This document shows, in pieces, positions 1-7,772 of a stretch of 64,000 bases of DNA. The notes beneath the pieces are model-generated. The model searched no databases. It saw only the letters and a list, made by a program, of their open reading frames with translations, and had not been told where the DNA came from. Position numbers and translations under genes: made by a program. The stretch spans positions 1 to 64,000 of the forward strand of contig OMOD01000046.1 of NCBI GenBank assembly GCA_900290255.1. Direction: 5' to 3'. Positions within the stretch are counted from its first letter, which is position 1; every line of letters begins with the position of its first letter. This DNA comes from Candidatus Sulfotelmatobacter kueseliae. Its GTDB lineage: Bacteria; Acidobacteriota; Terriglobia; Terriglobales; Acidobacteriaceae.

Positions 1-278
1 CGGAGTCTTTCCCTCAAGGTAAAGTGCCATTCTTTATCCGATTTTCCTATCTGTTCCTGTCTGCGTTGCCTCCATTGCCGCATATATACGGGCCGCTCTC
101 TCATAATGCATTGACCCTGGGTTCCGAACGGGTTCAGGGCAATTCTGCCGTGGCCGGATTAGAAAACTACACATTTCTAACGACAGGTGTGGAAATCAAG
201 AAAGCCAATTTTTGCGGGGCTTCCACGGGAGCAGTTCTGGTCAGGTTTTCTAACGCCGCTGCCACAAACGGGACGTGG

Positions 279-337
279 TCCACAAACGGGCTTGGAGGAG
301 ATCAATGGCCATCTCCTCGAAGCCGACTTCTGGCTCG
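279..337. repeat. Intergenic palindromic repeat, copy A
   Basis: A 59-bp element almost identical to 6363-6421. Its core is an imperfect inverted repeat: the arm at 289-302 (GGCTTGGAGGAGAT) pairs with 311-324 with one mismatch around an 8-nt loop. The first 12 bases are also duplicated just upstream (near 262-273). The rest of 1-526 has no convincing gene; the open frame at 24-386 only exists because it reads through this repeat. It resembles a small non-coding, MITE- or REP-like element. Confidence 0.7.
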
Positions 338-526
338 GAATAACTTCCGGTTGACCGTAACCGTCCTCCGATGCGCCCTGCTTTGAGCGGCCCCCCCCGA
401 CTGGCCGGATCGGGTCGAGAAGCTCTCAAACGACGGTAGCTCCGGTATACTGTTCGCTAGCCCTCTGGATCACTAGCCTTAATTTGGCTGCAACCTCAAT
501 CTCCCTTACCTCGCGGAGGTTCCGCA

Positions 527-1159
527 ATGCATGATGACGATCCTGTAGAAATCCCGAAAGACAACTCAGAAAATTCCGGAGTTTCGCGGCGCGAGTTCCT
601 GAAAATTTCCAGCCTCTCAGTGGCCGTCCCGCTGGTAGCCGGGCCCAAGACGGTCATGGCCGCGGGAGAGGAAGTTCCGGTGCATGGGCCAGGAAAAGTC
701 CCCATGGAGTTCTCTATCAATGGCAAGAACTACAAGACAGTACTGGAACCGCGCGTCACCCTGCTCGATGCTCTGCGCGATGAATTCGAGTTAACCGGCG
801 CCAAGCGCGTCTGCGATCGCGCCGAGTGCGGAGCTTGCACTGTCCTAATGGACGGCAAACCTGTCTATGCCTGCTCGGTGCTTGCCATCGAGGCCCAGCA
901 CAAATCCATTGCGACGGTTGAATCTCTGGTGGGACAAGGCAAATTGCACCCTGTGCAGCAAGCCTTCGTCGACAATGATGCCTCGCAATGCGGCTTCTGC
1001 ACACCCGGGTTCGTCGTCGCCTGCAAAGCGTTCCTCGATACGCATCCGCATCCTACGCCCGACGACATTCGCCGCGGCCTCAGCGGCAATCTCTGCCGTT
1101 GCGGTACTTATGCGGGCATTCGCCAAGCCATCGCGCAGGTTGCGCAGAAAGGAGCCTGA
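527..1159 (+). CDS. Molybdenum hydroxylase 2Fe-2S subunit, Tat-exported (PaoA/YagT-like)
   Basis: Iron-sulfur subunit of a xanthine-dehydrogenase-family aldehyde oxidoreductase, passing electrons from the molybdenum site to FAD. The 210-residue protein starts with a Tat signal (SRREFLK near residue 20, then a hydrophobic stretch ending in an AMA-like site), so the enzyme should work in the periplasm as PaoABC does. The plant-type ferredoxin cluster is seen as CDRAECGACTVLMDG with a following Cys; the second, helical cluster has CGFC and CRCG. An ATG with GGAGG seven bases upstream sets the start. It is the first gene of an operon, three bases before the large subunit. Family assignment is firm; the substrate is unknown. 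Confidence 0.93.
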   Translation: MHDDDPVEIPKDNSENSGVSRREFLKISSLSVAVPLVAGPKTVMAAGEEVPVHGPGKVPMEFSINGKNYKTVLEPRVTLLDALRDEFELTGAKRVCDRAECGACTVLMDGKPVYACSVLAIEAQHKSIATVESLVGQGKLHPVQQAFVDNDASQCGFCTPGFVVACKAFLDTHPHPTPDDIRRGLSGNLCRCGTYAGIRQAIAQVAQKGA

Positions 1160-1162
1160 TCT

Positions 1163-3523
1163 ATGCCGGACTATGCATGGCCCGATGCGGCACACCGCAC
1201 CTTAATCGGCAAACGCACCACTCGCGTTGATTCTGCCGTCAAAGTTTCCGGACAGGCAAAGTACACCTACGATGTCCATCGCCCCGACATGCTGTACGGC
1301 AAAGTGCTGCGTTGTCCCTATGCGCACACCAAGGTTGTGAGCATCGACACCAGCGCGGCGGAAAAAATGCCTGGGGTTAAAGCCGTGCACATCGTGCAAG
1401 GGCCGGGATCAAACATTCACTGGGCCGGAGATGAGATCGCCGTCGTTGCCGCGGTCGACGAGCCCTCAGCCGAAGACGCCGTGCGCGCGATCAAGGTGAC
1501 TTATCAGGCATTGCCGCATCTGGTGAGCGATGCCGAGCCGCCCGCGGGCAGGGCGCAAGAGCAGGGCCCGCTCAGCATGGACAACGTCGGCGACATGCTT
1601 GACAACCAGGTGCCCGCCCGACAGATGGTCAGCAACATCGAACAATACGGACTCTCGGAAAAGCCCACCGAAGATGACTTGAAGGAACTGAAGGAGGATG
1701 GGGCGCCGGAGGAGGTACTGGAAGCTCTCCGCAGCGCAACCGTTCATCCTGGAGCCGCTAACACGACGCCATCGAATTATCAGAAGGCAGCGACGCAAAC
1801 GGTGGGCGATCCTGACAAAGCGTTTTCGGAAGCCGAAGCGGTCTCGGAAGGTCTTTACGGCATTCCGGTCATTACGCATTGCTGTCTCGAGAGTCATGGA
1901 TCGATTTCGGAGTGGACCGATCAGGATCACATCTTCACTCACATCTCCACGCAGAACGTTTCGGGCATCGCCGGACAAATGGCCGAGCCGCTGAAAATTC
2001 CCGCCACCAACATTCGTGTTCATCAGGACAACATCGGCGGAGGTTTCGGCAGCAAGTTCTCTCCAGACCGCTGGGGAATTTTCACTGCAGAAATTTCCAA
2101 GAAGGCGGATGGCAAGCCGGTCCGCTACATGCTGGAACGGGACGCGGAACTGAAGGTCGCAGGAGCCCGGCCTTCCGCCTATGCTCGCGTCAAGGTGGCC
2201 GCGAACAAAGATGGCACACTGACCGCTTGGCAATCCAACTCCTGGGGAACGGGAGGGCCGGGCGGAGGTGGAATGCCGCCCATTCCTTACGTTTTCAGCA
2301 TTCCCAATCAACGTCAGGAACACACTGCTATCCGCAATAACATCGGTCCAGCACGCGCCTGGCGTGCTCCCAACCATCCGCAAGCGGCCGTGCTCACCAT
2401 GTGCGCCCTCGATGACCTCGCCGCCAACCTGAAAATGGATCCGGTGGAGTTTTTCGAGAAGAACCTCAATCTCACCAAGGCCCGCGAGAATACCTACCGG
2501 GAAGAACTTGGCATCGCTTCCGAACTCATGGGCTGGAAGGAAAAATGGCATCCGCGCCCTGAGAAAGTCGACGGCGTTGTGCGTGGCGTTGGCCTCTCGT
2601 TTCACACCTGGGGAGGCCGCGGACACGCCAGCGATTGTGACTTGACGATCCATCCCGATGGGTCAGTCGAGATCAAGATGGGCTCGCAAGACCTGGGGAC
2701 TGGAACCCGAACCTGCATTCTCGTCGTGGCGGCTGACACGCTCGGCATCCCCATGGACGCCATTCAACTTTTGATCGGCGATACGAACTATCCGCCCTCC
2801 GGAGGATCTGGCGGCTCAACCACGATCGGCGGGGTCAGCTCATCTACTCGTCGCGCCGCCGTGGATGCTCGCGATGCGCTCTTCGCCAAGGTCGCGCCTG
2901 CCCTCAACGCTCAGCCGGATCAATTGGAATGCAAGAACGGGCAAGTCAGCGTGAAGGGCGACTCCAGCCGTGTGCTGAGTTGGAAGGAAGCTTGTTCCAA
3001 AGTCGGTGCCATGCCGCTCACGGTTCGCGGCAAGAATCCCGACCGTAGCAAGCCTCCTGACCTCACGAACAGCGGAGTGGGCGGCGTGCAGATGGCGGAA
3101 GTGGAAGTCGATTCCGACACTGGCATCGTCAAGGTCAAGAAAATGGTTGCGGTGCAAGACTGTGGCTTAGTCGTCGACCTCAAAACGGCCGAGACTCAGT
3201 GCTATGGCGCCTTGATCATGGGCATCAGCTACTCGCTTTATGAAGAGAAGGTGATGGATCCGACGACCGGTCGGATGCTGAATGCGGATATGCAGTTCTA
3301 CCGTCTAGCCGGTTTCAGCGACATCCCTGAGTTGGTCGTGCACATGATGACGGGCAAGGGATATGACGAACGCGGCGTGATCGGCTTGGGCGAGCCTCCG
3401 GTGATCTCGCCCGGCGCCGCGATCTCGAACGCGGTTGCTAATGCCCTCGGCGTGCGAGTGTCATTCCTTCCGCTGACGCCAGATCGCGTTCTCGCCGCCA
3501 TGGAACAGAAGGGAGGTGCGTGA
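1163..3523 (+). CDS. Molybdenum hydroxylase, molybdopterin-binding catalytic subunit (PaoC/YagR-like)
   Basis: Catalytic subunit (786 residues) binding the Mo-cytosine-dinucleotide cofactor. Family signatures include the Gly-rich GGGFGSK segment, the ARAWRAPNHPQ region and the C-terminal GLGEPPVISPGAAISNA segment carrying the glutamate that acts as base in this family. It has no signal of its own and would be carried out with the Tat-bearing small subunit. AGGAG overlaps the end of the upstream gene. Oddity: residues about 130-210 hold a charged helical insertion (EDDLKELKEDGAPEEVLEAL) that resembles a short SHOCT-like two-helix unit and is not part of the standard fold. Substrate probably an aldehyde, by analogy with PaoABC. 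Confidence 0.92.
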   Translation: MPDYAWPDAAHRTLIGKRTTRVDSAVKVSGQAKYTYDVHRPDMLYGKVLRCPYAHTKVVSIDTSAAEKMPGVKAVHIVQGPGSNIHWAGDEIAVVAAVDEPSAEDAVRAIKVTYQALPHLVSDAEPPAGRAQEQGPLSMDNVGDMLDNQVPARQMVSNIEQYGLSEKPTEDDLKELKEDGAPEEVLEALRSATVHPGAANTTPSNYQKAATQTVGDPDKAFSEAEAVSEGLYGIPVITHCCLESHGSISEWTDQDHIFTHISTQNVSGIAGQMAEPLKIPATNIRVHQDNIGGGFGSKFSPDRWGIFTAEISKKADGKPVRYMLERDAELKVAGARPSAYARVKVAANKDGTLTAWQSNSWGTGGPGGGGMPPIPYVFSIPNQRQEHTAIRNNIGPARAWRAPNHPQAAVLTMCALDDLAANLKMDPVEFFEKNLNLTKARENTYREELGIASELMGWKEKWHPRPEKVDGVVRGVGLSFHTWGGRGHASDCDLTIHPDGSVEIKMGSQDLGTGTRTCILVVAADTLGIPMDAIQLLIGDTNYPPSGGSGGSTTIGGVSSSTRRAAVDARDALFAKVAPALNAQPDQLECKNGQVSVKGDSSRVLSWKEACSKVGAMPLTVRGKNPDRSKPPDLTNSGVGGVQMAEVEVDSDTGIVKVKKMVAVQDCGLVVDLKTAETQCYGALIMGISYSLYEEKVMDPTTGRMLNADMQFYRLAGFSDIPELVVHMMTGKGYDERGVIGLGEPPVISPGAAISNAVANALGVRVSFLPLTPDRVLAAMEQKGGA

Positions 3524-4509
3524 TGCGACCTTTTGAATACGTGAGCCCAAACAGCAAATCCCAAGCCATCGGCTTGCTGGGTGCAACCTGGGGAAACACT
3601 GAGATTCTTGCCGGTGGGACCGATCTGCTTGCGCTGATGAAGGACGATGTCGTCGCACCGAAGCGATTGGTCAATATTAAAGACATCGGTGATCTCCGAG
3701 GAGTTTCTTCGAACGCACAAGGCTGCCGTATCGGTGCGCTGACCACCCTCGGAGAGTTGGCCGATGATGAGAACGTGAAGAAGAACTATCCCGCACTGTC
3801 GGAGGCCTTACTCGAAGCTGCCAGCCCGCAGATTCGGAATATGGCCACCCTCGGCGGGAATCTTTGCCAGCGTCCCCGCTGCTGGTATTTCCGCAACGGA
3901 TTAGGTCTTTTGCCAAAGGACGAGGCCGGTAAAGAGCTTGTCGCTGCAGGGGAGAACCGCTATCACGCGATCCTCGGTAACCAGGGAGCGGCAAAGTTTG
4001 TCAGCCCTTCGACCGTGGTTCCTATCTTGATTGCCTACGGCGCGAAGATTCGGCTGGAAGGACCGAAGGGAAAACGCGAGCTTCCGCTGGAAAAATTCTT
4101 TGTGATTCCAAAGACAGACAGCGAGCGCGAGCACGACTTGCGGCCGAATGAGATCGTGACAGAAATCCTGATTCCCCCACCTTCTGACGTGAAAGCCGCC
4201 CATTACGAAATCCGCCAAAAGGAGGCATTTGATTGGCCGCTCGCCGTAGCCGCCGTTGCCCTGAAAATGCAGGGCTCGACCGTGCATTCATCCCGGATAG
4301 TTTTGGGGTATGTTGCACCGGTGCCCTGGCCTTCTGCGGAAGCGGAGCACATTCTGGTCGGGAAGCCAGTAAATAAAGAGACGGCTGAGAAGGCTGCCGA
4401 CGCTGCCCTGAGCAAAGCTACCCCCCTCAGTCACAATGCCTACAAAGCGAAGCTTGCGAAAGTTGCTGTAACGCGCGCCATCTTGAAAGCCGCCGGAGGT
4501 GCCGCATGA
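3520..4509 (+). CDS. Molybdenum hydroxylase FAD-binding subunit (PaoB/YagS-like)
   Basis: FAD subunit (329 residues) that takes electrons from the 2Fe-2S subunit. The N-terminal AGGTDLLALMKD and the ATLGGNLCQRPRCWYFRNG segments are the family's FAD-binding loops; the CO-dehydrogenase flavoprotein C-terminal domain follows. It overlaps the catalytic subunit gene by four bases (ATGA), implying coupled translation. PaoB-type proteins have an extra loop with four cysteines for a 4Fe-4S cluster; here two cysteines (LCQ and RCW) are kept, but the loop that follows has no further Cys, so the extra cluster is probably absent or different. That last point is from memory of the family. Confidence 0.92.
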   Translation: MMRPFEYVSPNSKSQAIGLLGATWGNTEILAGGTDLLALMKDDVVAPKRLVNIKDIGDLRGVSSNAQGCRIGALTTLGELADDENVKKNYPALSEALLEAASPQIRNMATLGGNLCQRPRCWYFRNGLGLLPKDEAGKELVAAGENRYHAILGNQGAAKFVSPSTVVPILIAYGAKIRLEGPKGKRELPLEKFFVIPKTDSEREHDLRPNEIVTEILIPPPSDVKAAHYEIRQKEAFDWPLAVAAVALKMQGSTVHSSRIVLGYVAPVPWPSAEAEHILVGKPVNKETAEKAADAALSKATPLSHNAYKAKLAKVAVTRAILKAAGGAA

Positions 4510-4739
4510 TCAACGAAGAGGAACGTTTCAACACCAATCATCCAAACCTGTGTTCGGCGTTGCGCTGGAAAGGTCAGTTCATCCTCGCCGAGCCAGATCT
4601 TACGGTGCCTGCCTGCAATGATGGCCTCTTTTGGTGCTTGCACACACAAACCTGCATTGGTCCCGATGGTGAATTGGCCGAGCCCGGCAATTGCAGTTCG
4701 AAACGCCGTACGTGTCATGGCACCGGAAAATGCGGATAG
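4506..4739 (+). CDS. Small Cys-rich protein coupled to the molybdenum hydroxylase operon
   Basis: A 77-residue product starting inside the stop of the FAD subunit gene (ATGA overlap). It has eight cysteines, mostly in the second half (PACNDGLFWCLHTQTC, then NCSSKRRTCHG and a final KCG), and no signal peptide or membrane segment. I do not recognise the family. The overlap, same-strand position and cysteine spacing favour a real gene over a chance frame. It may bind a metal or iron-sulfur cluster, or help assembly of the enzyme; this is inference from context only. Confidence 0.6.
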   Translation: MINEEERFNTNHPNLCSALRWKGQFILAEPDLTVPACNDGLFWCLHTQTCIGPDGELAEPGNCSSKRRTCHGTGKCG

Positions 4740-4748
4740 CTAGCGGAA

Positions 4749-4787
4749 CCCCACCCTGTTTCGCAAGATGGCGAAACAAAGATGGGG
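4749..4787. repeat. Hairpin repeat after the molybdenum hydroxylase operon
   Basis: Perfect inner stem TGTTTCGC (4757-4764) / GCGAAACA (4771-4778) with a 6-nt loop, flanked by an outer CCCCA / TGGGG stem. It lies 10 bases after the last operon gene, so it could end or stabilise the transcript, but there is no T-tract. It resembles the CCCCACCCTGTCGC-type intergenic hairpins I associate with Acidobacteriota (memory, not checked). Confidence 0.6.
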
Positions 4788-4858
4788 AACCCAAATCCAG
4801 GTTTTGCGCGTCTTTTGGTCTGGGGTTAGCATCTGAAATAAGAAGTGAGGGGTTCACT

Positions 4859-5524
4859 ATGCGATTTCCGAAGTTGATGATTGTTGCTTGTGTTGTGGGT
4901 TTCTTTTCCCTCTCCATGGCCGCGCAAGAAATTCGTGGCGATTATCTGGAGACGCGGAGCGCCGATGTTTACACTGGACAATGTTTTGCCAACGGCGAGG
5001 TCAATCTTGTCGGGAATGAAGCCATTCTGGCATGGCATGTTCAAAGTGGAGGATGGGACGGCGTCCCGCTGCAAGGATTAACCGTTGCTGCAGCCGTGCG
5101 GGCCAACGGAACGCTAGGCGATCCCTATGAGAGTCCTTATCCGGCCAAGGCCGTGCTGCTCGTGGACGATCAAGCGTCCGAGCAACAGCGAGCGGCGTTG
5201 GTACATTTTGCCCTGCGCATGGGAGGAGAACTCCTGAAGAACATTGCTCAGGTGATTCCCACGCAAATGGAACTGGTTGTGAATGCCGAGCACCACGGAG
5301 CGGCAATGCTGCGAGCCGGCAAGTTCGCCACCATCCAGACACGCGGCATCGGCGGCCAGGATCACCTTTGCGGAAATGAAGTGACCTTCTATCCGCCGCT
5401 GACGGAAACCGCGCACTCCATGCCCGCAGTTGCCTTGACCGATTCTTATTCCGGTCCGGGCCTGGGTGTGTCGTGGGATCTGCACGGCAAACGCAGCGCA
5501 TTTGTGGGTACATTCGCTCGCTAA
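4859..5524 (+). CDS. Exported DUF1326-like protein
   Basis: 221 residues with a clear signal peptide (hydrophobic core ending SLSMAAQ). The N-terminal part reads GDYLETRSADVYTGQCFANG, a pattern I associate with DUF1326 proteins; biochemical role unknown. A longer open frame starts at 4691, but the ATG at 4859 is preferred because it begins the signal peptide and has a GAGGGG sequence about seven bases upstream. It is followed 13 bases later by another exported protein, so the two are probably co-transcribed. Confidence 0.8.
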   Translation: MRFPKLMIVACVVGFFSLSMAAQEIRGDYLETRSADVYTGQCFANGEVNLVGNEAILAWHVQSGGWDGVPLQGLTVAAAVRANGTLGDPYESPYPAKAVLLVDDQASEQQRAALVHFALRMGGELLKNIAQVIPTQMELVVNAEHHGAAMLRAGKFATIQTRGIGGQDHLCGNEVTFYPPLTETAHSMPAVALTDSYSGPGLGVSWDLHGKRSAFVGTFAR

Positions 5525-5537
5525 GACAGGAAGCAAA

Positions 5538-6203
5538 TTGCGAAAGACGAAAGCGTCACTGCTAACGATCGGCTTGGTTCTGCTGCTCTCGCTGCTATCT
5601 GCTGCGCAGGACGGAAAAGTGGAGAGCACGGGGCCATTGACCGACACCGCAGTCCCCGAGCAGGTTCGCCAGAGCTTGCAGGAAAACGGATATCGACTCG
5701 CCCTCGATGATCCCAAACCGGCCTGCGAACTCTGGCTTCGCAAGAGCGTTCCGGCACAAGCAAAGAAAGAGGTCGAGAGCGTGGCCTACCCACAACTTGC
5801 CGAGTCAACGCTGGTCGGCGTAGTTCATTTTCCGCAAGCCGCCTCGGATTTTCGCGGACAGCAAGTTCCTGCAGGCTTTTATACCCTGCGTTACGCCCTG
5901 ATTCCCGACGACGGTAACCATCTCGGAGTGTCCTCCAATCGGGACTTTCTGTTGCTCATTCCTGCTCAGTCCGATTCCGATCCGAGCGCCACTTTCAAGT
6001 TTCAGGAATTGATGACGATGAGCGCAAAAACTGTAGGGGCAAAACACCCCAGCCCTCTCAGCTTGCCTCCGGCCGATAAGCCAGGCGCTGGAGCCGTCGC
6101 TAAGGATGACCAGGACCACTGGATCTTTTCGGCTAGTCTGAAACTCGCTTCTGGCGAGGAAATCCCGTTTGCACTTATAGTAAAGGGCACTGCCCAACAA
6201 TAA
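5538..6203 (+). CDS. Exported protein of unknown function
   Basis: 221 residues if the TTG at 5538 is used; this start gives a basic N-terminus plus hydrophobic segment ending LLSAAQ, and AGGAAG lies about six bases before it. No ATG gives as good a signal peptide. The body has a stretch (GFYTLRYALIPDDGNHLGVS) of the kind found in small secreted acidobacterial proteins that predict a beta-rich fold. No catalytic motif recognised. It probably forms a two-gene operon with the DUF1326-like gene. Confidence 0.75.
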   Translation: MRKTKASLLTIGLVLLLSLLSAAQDGKVESTGPLTDTAVPEQVRQSLQENGYRLALDDPKPACELWLRKSVPAQAKKEVESVAYPQLAESTLVGVVHFPQAASDFRGQQVPAGFYTLRYALIPDDGNHLGVSSNRDFLLLIPAQSDSDPSATFKFQELMTMSAKTVGAKHPSPLSLPPADKPGAGAVAKDDQDHWIFSASLKLASGEEIPFALIVKGTAQQ

Positions 6204-6342
6204 CGCCTATCCGCAAGCGGCCAAGTGTCGTTCAGCTTGAAGGTTTCTACCTCTGGCCAGGATCAAGAAGAGTGCATCCCAATCCGCCAACTCCCTCGCG
6301 GGCAGTGCGGCTCATTTTCGTTACGCCCGGCGACGCGCGGAT

Positions 6343-6421
6343 GGTCGGCAATGGGGAAACTATCCACAAACGGGCTTGGAGGAGATCAACGGCGATCTCC
6401 TCGAAGCCGCCTTCTGGCTCG
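6343..6421. repeat. Intergenic palindromic repeat, copy B
   Basis: Positions 6363-6421 match 279-337 over 59 bp with only a few substitutions, and changes in the loop leave the stem intact. The extra left part (GGTCGGCAA ... ACTATCCA from 6343) is shared with 19885-19926. The surrounding gene-free stretch 6204-6504, between two convergent genes, holds nothing else I can identify. Confidence 0.7.
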
Positions 6422-6504
6422 CTTCGGTGATTACATTCCATGAGATACGGTACAGGCAGATCTTTGGGCTCCGATCTTGGCGCGGGCCAAGACATTCTGA
6501 GGAC

Positions 6505-7677
6505 CTAGACTGCAACATGACGACTTTTCAGAATTTCGTCGACCGCGGCGATGGCGGCATCCACCTCTGCGTCCGTATTGTAGAAATGTGGCGAAAAACG
6601 CACTCCCGCTTTTGGCCGCCAGTCGACAAGAATGTCGCGGGCGAGCAGTTCGCAGCTGACCTGCTGCGAGTCAGGCATGTCAATGGAAACCGTACCGCCA
6701 CGCTTCTCGACGTCTCTCGGCGTGTTCAGCCGCCAGCCGTGCTGATCGGCGAGTTCGATCAGACGGTTGGTTTGGCGTTTTGACTTCTCGCGGATTCTTT
6801 CCACCCCTACTTCGCGGATGATCTTCAGTCCCGGACGACAGGCTTCAAGTGCTGGGATGTGCGTGGTCCCGTTCATAAATCGAAATGGTGGATCGGTGTA
6901 GCGGATCGGGCCGGTTTCGAACGCCATGGAGTCTTGATGGGCGAACCATCCGGTCAGCTTCGGTTCCAGCTTTCTGCCAAGGTCCGGACGCACATAGAGG
7001 TACGCCACGCCCGGTCCGCCGCAAAGCCACTTGAGCACCCCGCCGCAGGCGAAATCCACATCGAGAGCCTGGACATCGACGGGAACGCTGCCCAGCGATT
7101 GAAACGTATCGAGCACGACGTGCGCCCCGACTTGGTGCGCTTTTTCGATGATGGCGCGGGCATCATTCACGTACGAGCTGCGAAAAATCACGTGGGAAAT
7201 AGGGACGACGAGGGTGCGCTCGTCGATGGCGTCCGTCAGGCGTTCGGTTGGGACCGTGATCCCATCGTCGGTCTTGATCATATAGACGCGCGCGCCGTAG
7301 GGTCGCTGCGCTTCCCAGAAATACATGAGAGACGGAAAATTCATGTCGCTGTAGACGACTTTGTTGCGTTTGCCGGAAAAGTCGAAACAGGAAGCGACCA
7401 CGGCTTGGCAGGTCGTCACATTCTGATGGACGGAGACAGAATCCTTGGGCGCGTTCATCAGCACGCCGAGTTCGTTTCCGACCTCCAGAGCCAGCATCCA
7501 CCAGCGTTCTTCCCAGGCCCGCACGCCGCGCGTGGCCCATATGTCGGCGTAGCCCTTGAGCGCATCGTAAACGGCGCGCGGCATGGCGCCGAGCGAGTTC
7601 GAGATCATGTAGTTGGTCCGCTCAAGGATCGGAAATTCCGAACGGTAACGCAGAAGGTCGTCGGACATGAAGTTCAT
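6505..7677 (-). CDS. Class V aminotransferase-fold PLP enzyme, kynureninase-like
   Basis: 390-residue fold-type I PLP enzyme. The segment GGVLKWLCGGPGVAYLYVRP contains the Schiff-base lysine, and VLDTFQSLGSVPVDVQ carries the PLP-pairing Asp; both match kynureninase-type class V proteins. FRFMNGTTHIPALEA is also typical of that group. Kynureninase cleaves kynurenine to anthranilate and alanine, but substrate cannot be fixed from sequence; a cysteine desulfurase-like lyase or another class V enzyme remains possible. It follows an amino-acid permease gene on the same strand after 71 bases, which supports a role in amino-acid catabolism. No clear Shine-Dalgarno sequence; a second ATG lies three codons in. 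Confidence 0.8.
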   Translation of the reverse strand: MNFMSDDLLRYRSEFPILERTNYMISNSLGAMPRAVYDALKGYADIWATRGVRAWEERWWMLALEVGNELGVLMNAPKDSVSVHQNVTTCQAVVASCFDFSGKRNKVVYSDMNFPSLMYFWEAQRPYGARVYMIKTDDGITVPTERLTDAIDERTLVVPISHVIFRSSYVNDARAIIEKAHQVGAHVVLDTFQSLGSVPVDVQALDVDFACGGVLKWLCGGPGVAYLYVRPDLGRKLEPKLTGWFAHQDSMAFETGPIRYTDPPFRFMNGTTHIPALEACRPGLKIIREVGVERIREKSKRQTNRLIELADQHGWRLNTPRDVEKRGGTVSIDMPDSQQVSCELLARDILVDWRPKAGVRFSPHFYNTDAEVDAAIAAVDEILKSRHVAV

Positions 7678-7679
7678 TG

Positions 7680-7772
7680 TAGTCGGGTGATCCGCTTATC
7701 GGGTGTTCCGGTCATCGGATCATTGAATCTTCGGGGAGTCGAGCCAAATCACCCGATGACCCGATCTCCTCT
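7680..7772. repeat. Degenerate GGGTGATC-type repeats
   Basis: Several copies of a short unit (CGGGTGATCCG, ATCGGGTG, ATCACCCGATGACCCGATC) occur in both orientations between the permease and kynureninase-like genes, and run into the permease's last codons. They can form a GGGTGAT/ATCACCC stem. This looks like a decayed simple repeat. Confidence 0.5.

Noticed and set aside
24..386. Open frame of 120 codons at the left edge
   Set aside because: It reads through the palindromic repeat, has no domain and no Shine-Dalgarno sequence.
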